Shown here in pieces: positions 57,150 through 64,000 of a stretch of 64,000 bases of DNA. The DNA comes from Castor canadensis (lineage: Eukaryota; Chordata; Mammalia; Rodentia; Castoridae): positions 74,495,910 through 74,559,909 of the forward strand of contig NC_133395.1 in assembly GCF_047511655.1 (NCBI RefSeq), in the 5' to 3' direction. The position numbers and the translations under genes were made by a program. The number at the start of each line of letters is the position of its first letter. Position 1 is the first letter of the stretch. The notes under the pieces are model-generated. The model was not told the origin of the DNA. It searched no databases and saw only the letters and a list, made by a program, of their open reading frames with translations.

Positions 57150-57655
57150 TACTGCTGAAAAGTGTATTACCCCAAAACTTAGCCAATTAACACATATTTA
57201 CTTCATGATTTGGGAATCTAAGCAGAACTTAGCTGGTACCTCTGCTTCATTCTCTCATGAGGTTGCAATCAAGATGCAAGCCCAGGTCTGTGGTCTCTAT
57301 CTGAAGGTTCAACTGGGAAAAGACCTTCTAAGCTCACTTAGTGGTTGTTGCTAATATTCAGGTCCTTGTGGGCAATTAGACTAAGGGCCTCACTTCCTTG
57401 CTGGTTCTTAGCCAGGCCACCCTCAGTTCCTTGCTATGTGGGACCTCCCTACATGGCACCTTACTTCAGCAAAACATGCATGCCAAGAAAGGGAGGGTGT
57501 GCTAGGAAGGTGGAAATCACAATCCTTTGTAACCTAATTATGAAAGAAATATTCCTCACCTTGCTATCTATATTCTATTGGTTAGAAGGCAAATGGCAGG
57601 TTCCATGCACTCTCAAGGGCATTGAACATTAGCAGGTGGAGACCACTGGGATCCA
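57150..57655. mobile_element. Ancient LTR-like repeat inserted in old L1
   Basis: 'tgtattaccccaaaacttagccaattaacacatatttacttcatg', 'tctctcatgaggttgcaatcaagatgcaagcc', 'ttcctatgtgggacctccctacatggc'-like text and 'tctattggttagaaggcaaatggcaggttcc' follow a known mammalian repeat order and match 1-340. I believe it is LTR-derived but cannot name the subfamily. Confidence 0.5.
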
Positions 57656-57679
57656 TATCAGAGATTTCCTGCCAGATAT

Positions 57680-57912
57680 GTTAACTTTTTTTTTTTTTTT
57701 GGCAGTACTGGGGATTGAACTCACAGCATCATGCTTGCTAGGTAAACTCTCTACCATTTGAGCCACACCCCCAGTCCACTTTTTTTTCTTTTAGTTTATT
57801 TTTCAGATAGGGTCTTGCACTTTTGCCTGGACTGGCCTCGGACCATGATCCTCCTTTCATTCTTGAGTAGCCAGGAATATGGGCATGCATCACCACACAC
57901 GGTTGTGTGTTA
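57680..57912 (-). mobile_element. Composite SINE (ID-like plus B1-like)
   Basis: A poly(T) run, then the complement of an ID-like unit ('ggcagtactggggattgaactcacagcatcatgcttgctaggtaaactctctaccatttgagcc'), then the complement of a B1-like unit to about 57905. Flanked by 'tgttaac' on both sides. Confidence 0.8.
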
Positions 57913-58860
57913 ACATTTTAAGAAACTGCCAAAATATTTCCACTGCCAGGAAATGCAGGGTTCAGATTCTACATTCTCACCAACATTTGGAATAGGCATT
58001 TTGCTTACAGCCATTCTAGTAGGTGTATGTGGTATCATATTATTTTTAGCTTAACAGCTCCCTAATAATGTTGAACATCTTCTCACGGCTTATTAGCCAT
58101 CCATGTTATCTTCTTCAGTGAAATTTCTGTTCGCATCTTTTGCCCACTGTAAACTGAGTGGTTTTTATTGATGTATAAAAGGACATTATATATTCTAACA
58201 CAATTCCTTCATCATATATGAGTTTTAAATATTTTCTCCTGGCTGTGACTTGTTCTTTTCATTTTCTCAATGATGTCTTCTGAAGAAGAAAAAACTGTAT
58301 GTTTGGTTTATTATTTTGTGTGTTATGGATCATGCCTTGGTATCATAAGAAATCTGCCAAAATCAAGGTCACCATGAATTATTCTAGGTCTTCTTCGAGA
58401 GACTTATGGCTTTAGCTCTTGTATTGTGGACTATGTCTCATTTTGAGTTAATTTTTTTACGTATGGTGTAAGGTAAAGTTCTAAGTTCACTTTTTATATT
58501 TGAATATACAATTGCCTCAGTATTTGGTTTACTTTCTCTACTGAAGTGCCTTACCAGTTTACCACAAATGGGAGGGTTTCCTTCTAGAATCTCTACCCTG
58601 TTCTATTGAGATGAGACAGATTTATCTTTACACTAATTTCACATTGTCTTGATTATTATAGGTTTATGCTAAGTTTTGAAATCAGCTAGTATAAATTCTC
58701 CAAAATTTATTTAAAATAAAAATTGTTCTACATATCCATATAAATTTTAGTATTGCCTTATTGATTTCTATAAATAGCCTGCTATAATTTTGAGATAGAC
58801 CACACTGAATGTATAGATCAATTTGTGGAGTATGGGGAGATAAAATTTTCTTAAATACCT
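57913..58860 (-). mobile_element. Ancient L1, continued
   Basis: 'cattctcaccaacatttggaataggcattttgc', 'gtgaaatttctgttcgcatcttttgcccactg', 'tttgagttaatttttttacgtatggtgtaaggtaaa', 'atcaatttgtggag' are typical reverse-strand L1 ORF2 3'-region landmarks. Highly diverged. Confidence 0.75.
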
Positions 58861-58959
58861 AGATTCCTGAAAAAACACAGAAAAAGGCCTCAGCTTACAA
58901 GAATTAGATCTGGAGCCATTAGTCTACTTAATTAGTGAGGCACTACCTAATGGTATTTT

Positions 58960-59125
58960 GGCCAATTATGAATCACAAATACAATGGTGGTTCCATAGAT
59001 TATGCAGCCTAGTGATATACAAGTTTTAGTTTGTGTAAGTCCACTCTATGATATTCACACACCAGCAAAATAACCTAACACCACATTTCTCAGAAGTATC
59101 CTCAATATACACAACTGTGCTCTGA
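58960..59125. mobile_element. Possible old DNA-transposon fossil
   Basis: 'gcagcctagtgatatacaagttttagtttgtgtaagtccactctatgatattcacacaccagcaaaataacctaacaccacatttctcagaagtatcc' resembles the end of an old mammalian repeat that I recall but cannot name. Tentative. Confidence 0.35.
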
Positions 59126-59599
59126 TGTAAAATAGTACAACATTACCTATCTTTTGGAGAAAGTCACTAATGGTCGTATCCTTGAGGTAGGTCCCTAGCT
59201 TAAGTCCCTAAGTGCCAAAAAGACCGGGACATTATCACCTCAGTAATACAGCTACATTCCAAGAAAGAAGGAGTCCCTACAGGCATTTTATTTCCATACC
59301 AATGAGATCAAGGAAGAAACTTTTTTGGGAGGGGAGACAGATAGTTGCTCCCTTCATCTACTTAAGCAGAGAACATTTCTTTTTCTTTGCTCCTCATCTA
59401 TGGGCTACCTCATAACTTGCATGGGACAACTGACTTGGCTCTCATATATTGCCCTAGAGTTTTAAAACTAAGCCAGGGTGAAGGGGGGGCACACATCCTT
59501 ATTATTACAATGAAATGTTTCATTTTTAAAATCTATAATCCACAACACTGAATATGTGCATTAAAAATAAAATCAGTAATGTTAATTTAAAATAAAGTT

Positions 59600-59982
59600 T
59601 TAAAACTCATTTTAAATGAATACTAAAGAGCAACAGAGCATTGGTGAAATACCATGGAGAAACCACTTTAAACAATGAATATACACTTAAATAATGAAGG
59701 ACAGGAATGTAAAACAGGTCTTGTGATGAGGAAGGCATAAGTATGAGAGGAGGGTAATTGGAGGGTAAAGGAAGGTGAATATGGTCGGTGTACTTTGTAT
59801 ACATGTATGAACACAGAATACTGCAACCTGATGAAGTCATTTTAAGTAGGGAGGAGGAAGATGAGAGAGAATGATAGTGGAGATGAACCTAACTAACCAG
59901 TATACATTGTAAGAATATATGGAAATGTCACAATGAAACCCCCTGTACAACTAATATATGCTAATAAAATGTTTTTAAAAAT
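59600..59982 (+). mobile_element. Truncated L1 3' UTR, plus orientation
   Basis: 'gaaggacaggaatgtaaaacaggtcttgtg...ggagggtaattggagggtaaaggaaggtgaatatggtcggtg...gagagaatgatagtggagatgaacc...atggaaatgtcacaatgaaaccccctgtac' matches the 3' UTRs at 17340-17640 and 41525-41770. Inserted opposite to the surrounding old L1. Confidence 0.8.
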
Positions 59983-60059
59983 CAACAGGGAAAGTTATTC
60001 ATAGACATAGAGTCTTATAGTCCATATTAGATCTTTTCTCTCAGCAATATTTTGTAATT

Positions 60060-60380
60060 TCAATGTAAAGCGTAACTTCTTTTGAAAAATTTTATTCTTT
60101 TGCTATTTTGAATAAAATCATTATATTTTCAGATTTCTTATTGCTAAAACAATACAATTGCATTTATAAGTTACCAATCATATCTTAATTTTTGTAAACC
60201 TATCTATTAGGTCTAATTATTTTTTGGCAGATTCTTTGGACTCTCCATATGAAAGATCAAATTGTCTGAGGAAAAAGATAATTTTACTCCTTCTTTTCCA
60301 ATCTGTATCTTTGTATTTCTTTTTCTTGCCTTATTGCATTGCTTAGACTCTCTGATACACCGGTGAATAAAAGTGGTAAG
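60060..60380 (-). mobile_element. Ancient L1, continued
   Basis: 'tgaggaaaaagataattttactccttcttttccaatctgtatctttgtatttctttttcttgccttattgcattgcttag' is the reverse of an L1 reverse-transcriptase region. It resumes after the insertion at 60385. Confidence 0.65.
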
Positions 60381-60384
60381 ACCA

Positions 60385-60530
60385 GGAGCTGAGGTATGGC
60401 TCAGTGGTAAAGCAGCACATGTTTAGCATGCTTGAGGCCCTGGGTTAAATTCCAAACAGAAGGGAGACAGTGAGGGAGAGAGGAAGGGAAGGAAGGGAGG
60501 GAGGGAGGTGGGTGGAGAGGGGTAGCAATG
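60385..60530 (+). mobile_element. ID SINE with GGAA-expanded tail
   Basis: 'ccaggagctgaggtatggctcagtggtaaagcagcacatgtttagcatgcttgaggccctgggttaaattcc' is a diverged ID body. The tail region has become (GGAA/GAGG)n at 60460-60515, showing microsatellite birth from a SINE tail. Confidence 0.75.
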
Positions 60531-60534
60531 AGAT

Positions 60535-61720
60535 TAGATATGCCTACCTTGTTTCCAATCTTGCTATTTTTATAGATTCCCTTCATCAATTTAAGGAATC
60601 TCCACTTCTATTTTGTTGAGTTTTGTTTTTGTTTTTGTTCTTAATGATGATGTGGTGTTAGATCTGGTTAAATGTTTTTTCTGGGTCTACTGAGAGAATC
60701 AAGTGGGCTCTTATTCTTTATTCTAGTCAAAGAACAGTTATAACAAGAATTGATTTTGTATGTTAAATAAACTTTGCATCCCTGGGATGGAGCCCCATTG
60801 TTGTAGCATAATCCTTTGCTGTATTATCCTAATAATATTGATAATATCACTGAGTTCAGGTTGTCGATATTTTGTTAAAGACTTTTGGATCTAGATTTAA
60901 GAGTAATACTGGCCTGTGATTTATTTTTGCAATGTATTATTTTAATCCCTTTGAAAATTTCTTAGGTTTTTTTAAAGTTATTTTCTAGTGCTTGTCTGGG
61001 ATAACAGTATGAATCTTTGACACACTAGGTTTCTACTGGTCTCATAAAATGAGGTGAGAAGCATCACTTCTCTGTAACTCAATTTCTTCCAGGGCTATAG
61101 ATTTAAATGGATTTTCTATTTCTTCTTGAGACACTCTTGTTAATGGATGTGATTCCAGAAATTCTTCCATTTCATTTATATCAAATAACATATTGGCATA
61201 ATTTTAGTGGAATAATGATGTTCTGCTTTTCATTCTTGATTTTTGCGATTTGTATTATCTTTTGTTCTTGGTCAACCTAGCTATGCAGTTACCAGTTCAG
61301 CTGATCTTTTCATAAGAACTAATTTTTGGTTTCACTGATTTTTCCCTATTGTTTTTCTTGTATTTATTTCATTGACTTCTGTCTGGCACTTAATATTTCT
61401 TTTATTTAGTTGAGATTTGATTTGATATTATTCTTCTACTAAATGTAGGAGTTTAGATGGCTGATTTAATATTTTTGTTTCTATTGTATTTAAAATTACA
61501 GGCTTTCCTCTAGTTACTGTGTAGCTGAATCCACAATTTTGATACATTTTGTTTCATTTTCATTCCATTCAAAGTATTTTATAATTTCTTTTTAGAAGTG
61601 TGTAATTTACTTTCCAAATATTTGGGATTCTATCAATTTTTTTGTTGTTCATTTCTAACTTCATTCCATTGTGGCAGGAGAATATTCTTTGATTAGTTTC
61701 AATCCTTTTAACTTTAGGGT
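60535..61720 (-). mobile_element. Ancient L1, continued (ORF2 5' half)
   Basis: 'tctgggtctactgagagaatcaagtgggctc', 'aactttgcatccctgggatggagccccattg', 'agtaatactggcctgtg', 'gtctcataaaatgaggtgagaagc', 'tttcactgatttttccctattgtttttcttg' are L1 ORF2 landmarks in reverse. Confidence 0.75.
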
Positions 61721-61721
61721 G

Positions 61722-61832
61722 GGAGGCACAGCTCAAGTGGTAGAGCACTTGTCCAGCAAGTGCGAGGTCTAGAAAGCATGAGGCCCTGATTTCAATCCCC
61801 AATATCACACACACACACAAAAAAAACCCCTG
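61722..61832 (+). mobile_element. ID-like SINE
   Basis: 'gggaggcacagctcaagtggtagagcacttgtccagcaagtgcgaggtctagaaagcatgaggccctgatttcaatcccc' followed by a CA-rich and A-rich tail. It contains a short internal duplication relative to other copies. Confidence 0.75.
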
Positions 61833-62560
61833 GAAATTCCTTTTAAGTTTATTGAGACTTGTTCTATGACCTAGCATGTTGTCTATCCTAGAGAATGTTC
61901 TGTGTACACTTGAAAAGAATGTGTATTCTGCTGTCAGGTGAAATACTCTATATATTTCAAGTAGTTCAAGTAGGTCAACTAGTCAATATTTGTTTATTTC
62001 TTTGTCATCTTATGCTTCGTGTCATTTGAAAATCTATTATTAGGTGCATCCATATGTTTATAATTATTATATCCTTCTTCATGTACTGGACTTGTGTCAT
62101 TATGAATTGTCCTTCTTTCTCTTTAACAGTACTTCTTCCCTTGAAGTCCACTGTACCTACCATTCATATAGTCACGCAAGACCTCTCGTGATGTTTGCAT
62201 AGCATGTCTTTTCTAATCCTTTGCATTCAGCGTATTTGTACCCTGAATCTAAAGTGTACTTGACTCATAAGTAATGCACAGTCAGATCTTGCTTTCTATC
62301 CAGTCTGATAGAAATTTCTGCCTTTTGATTTGGTCTGTGCACATTTAATGTAGTAATTGATATAGCTGGATTTTAACCAGCAATTTTGCCCTTTGTTTTC
62401 TGTAGGTCTCACATGTCCTTTTGACCCTCTGGCCCTCCTTTATTGCCTTATTCTATTACATTTAAATCCTTTTGTTGTTTTGGGGGGTTATATTTTAACT
62501 TATTTTCTTAGAGGTTGCTCTAGGGAAAATAATAGGTATCTTTAACTTATTAGGGTAATA
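61833..62560 (-). mobile_element. Ancient L1, continued (endonuclease region)
   Basis: 'agtttattgagacttgttctatgacctagcatgttgtctatcctagagaatgttctgtgtacacttgaaaagaatgtgtattctgctg' is the complement of the L1 endonuclease region. 'attatccttcttcatgtactgg'-type and 'catttaatgtagtaattgatata' follow. Confidence 0.75.
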
Positions 62561-62561
62561 C

Positions 62562-62768
62562 AGGCTTTTTTTTTTTTTTTTTTGCGGTATTGTGGCTTGA
62601 ACTCAGGGCCTCCACCTTGAACCACTCAACCAGCCCTTCTTTTGGAAAGGGCTTTCTCGAGATAGGGTCTTGTGAACTATTTGCCCAGGGCTCACTTCGA
62701 ACCACGATCCTCCTGATATCTGCCTCTTGAGTAACCAGGAATACAGGCATGAGCCACTGGCGCCAAAC
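62562..62768 (-). mobile_element. Composite SINE (ID-like plus B1-like)
   Basis: A poly(T) run, the complement of a shortened ID-like unit, then the complement of a B1-like unit ending 'caggaatacaggcatgagccactggcgcc'. Confidence 0.85.
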
Positions 62769-62769
62769 T

Positions 62770-63190
62770 TAAATTGATTTAATTCAATAAAATCAACTTT
62801 GCTATACTGTGGCTCTAATTCCTTCCCCTGCACTTAAACACACACACTTTCATATTTAGCAACAACCCCTTTCAGTGCTCCTCACTCCTTCCTGTATGTT
62901 CTTATTGCCACTTGATACCATCTTCTTTTAGCCTGAGAGACTTTTCTTCCATTTTTCCTTGAGGGAAGGTTAGGCAGCAAAGAATTCTCACACTTTTTCT
63001 GAAATCTCTTTATTCCATCTCCATTTGGAAGGACAGTTTCACCGGATATAGAATTACTGGCTAATGTTTCTTTTCTCATTCTGCCTTCTTACCTCCATTA
63101 TTTTTAATGAAAAACCCTCCAATAACCATATTTGTTCCTCTTTTCACAATGATTATGTTTTTCCTTGCTTTAAAGATTTTCAGATGTATA
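62770..63190 (-). mobile_element. Ancient L1, continued
   Basis: 'cctgtatgttcttattgccacttgatacc' and 'ggacagtttcaccggatatagaattactggctaatg' are reverse-strand L1 landmarks near the ORF1-ORF2 boundary. Confidence 0.6.
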
Positions 63191-63192
63191 TG

Positions 63193-63350
63193 GCAAAAAG
63201 ATACCTGTTAAAACCATTCCAGGAATGAGGGGAGCAGGGGATAAAGGAGAATGATGGAGGGGGGGAAATTCAAGTATGATATATTTGAAATATTGTAAGA
63301 ACTTTTGTAAATGCCACAGTGTACCCCCCAGTACAGCAATAAAAAAATCC
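63193..63350 (+). mobile_element. Short L1 3' UTR insertion, plus orientation
   Basis: 'aagatacctgttaaaaccattccaggaatgaggggagcaggggataaaggagaatgatgg...tatattgtaagaacttttgtaaatgccacagtgtacccccc' matches 41650-41770. 5'-truncated to about 150 bases. Confidence 0.8.
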
Positions 63351-63560
63351 AGAATGTGAAAATAAAGATTTCCAGTTTGTTTGGTGTTTCAGTGGTTTGA
63401 CTGTTATCATGTGACTCTTTTCATGATTACCCTACCTGGAATTTGATAAGCTTCTTGGATCCACACACCATTTTTCACCACATTTTGGAAATATAGCCTT
63501 ATTTCTTCCAGAAAATGTCTCTTTCTAGGTCTCCATTAAACGTATATTGGCATACTTTAT
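63351..63560 (-). mobile_element. Ancient L1, continued
   Basis: 'tttccagtttgtttggtgtttcagtggtttgactgttatcatgtgactcttttcatgattaccctacctggaatttgataagcttcttgg' is L1 ORF1-side sequence in reverse, resumed after the insertion at 63193-63350. Confidence 0.65.
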
Positions 63561-63564
63561 AGGT

Positions 63565-63880
63565 TGTTGGTTTTGGGCAGTACCAGTGTTTTGAACTCAG
63601 GGCCTTGTGCTTGCTAGGCAGGTGCTCTACCCCTTGAGCCATGCCCCAGCCCTTTTTTGCTTTATTTTTCAGGTATAGTCTCATGTTTTTGCCTAGAAAG
63701 CCTCAGGCCTCAATTCTCCCATGTAGCTGGAATCACAGGTGCACACCACCACACCCAGCTTAATTGTTGAGATGGGGGTCTTGCTACCTTTTGCAGCTGG
63801 CCTCAAACTATGATCCTCCCAATCTCCACCTCCAGGTAGCTAGGATTACAGGCATGAGCAACCATAACCAGCCACACTCT
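63565..63880 (-). mobile_element. Composite SINE (ID-like plus two B1-like arms)
   Basis: Complement of an ID-like unit ('ggcagtaccagtgttttgaactcagggccttgtgcttgctaggcaggtgctctacc'), a B1-like unit to about 63765, and a second B1-like unit ending 'ggattacaggcatgagcaacc'. Same layout as 1528-1872. Confidence 0.85.
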
Positions 63881-63884
63881 ACAT

Positions 63885-64000
63885 TTTATCATATCTCTGA
63901 GGCTCTACTTCTCCCATCTTTTTCCTCTTTCCTTTGGATTGGGTAATTTCTATTAATCTGTTTTCAAATTCACAAATTCTTTTTCTTCTGCTGCTATCTC
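63885..64000 (-). mobile_element. Ancient L1, continued to window edge
   Basis: 'tttcctttggattgggtaatttctattaatctgttttcaaattcacaaattctttttcttctgctgc' is typical of reverse-strand L1 ORF1. The element continues past the window. Confidence 0.6.

Larger units (their letters stand above)
54606..64000 (-). other. B3GLCT: Last intron of B3GLCT (3' part)
   Basis: The acceptor is at 54606-54607 (minus-strand AG), with a pyrimidine-rich tract just upstream. Branch-point candidates lie about 30 bases upstream ('gatcaac', 'tgtaatt'). No exon with B3GLCT-like coding was found up to 64000. The intron is mainly repeats above 57 kb. Its 5' end lies outside the window. Confidence 0.75.

Overview
This is a mammalian nuclear genomic window, almost certainly rodent. 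It contains abundant L1 LINEs, ID and ID-like SINEs derived from a tRNA-like sequence, B1-like SINE arms joined to ID arms, MaLR-type LTRs, a gammaretrovirus-like endogenous retrovirus, and ancient mammalian repeats (MIR, L2, MER5, Tigger-like). ID/B1 composite SINEs together with this L1 3' end suggest a castorimorph (beaver-like) or sciuromorph rodent. The species is an inference. There is no bacterial, phage or plasmid content, and no operon, CRISPR array or classical tRNA/rRNA gene was seen.

Only one protein-coding exon is well supported: the terminal coding exon of B3GLCT (beta-1,3-glucosyltransferase acting on O-fucosylated thrombospondin repeats) on the minus strand at 54438-54605. It has a good splice acceptor and ends in an ER-retention-like tetrapeptide. 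Sequence above 54605 is therefore its last intron. Sequence below 54438 is its 3' UTR and then the downstream intergenic region, which in human leads towards RXFP2. No other B3GLCT exon was found.

Layout: 1-5.7 kb, ancient LTR and MER5 remnants and an old minus-strand L1 carrying a younger L1 and SINEs. 6.3-11.7 kb, MaLR and other LTR remnants. 11.7-19.2 kb, an LTR-flanked defective retrovirus with gag, pol and env traces, interrupted by an ID SINE and a 2 kb L1. 19.2-21.6 kb, no repeat or gene recognised. 21.6-29.0 kb, one near-full-length but inactivated minus-strand L1 with its 5' UTR. 29.0-34.6 kb, MaLR, LTR-like and DNA-transposon remnants plus one exon-like unit at 30784-30950. 34.6-36.1 kb, a rearranged (inverted) L1 bounded by a 14-base target duplication. 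36-44 kb, SINEs, MLT1, MIR and L1 pieces in otherwise single-copy sequence. 44-52 kb, MaLR, L2, MIR and microsatellites. 52.4-54.6 kb, end of B3GLCT. 54.6-64 kb, last intron of B3GLCT, dominated from 57 kb by a very old minus-strand L1 split by several later insertions.

No new biological system was found. The most informative observations are mobile-element insertions with readable target-site duplications, two indistinguishable ID SINE copies implying recent activity, a 5'-inverted L1, a short L1 3' transduction, and a few unexplained exon-like or open segments. Repeat family names come from pattern recognition without a database search, so subfamily names and edges are approximate.
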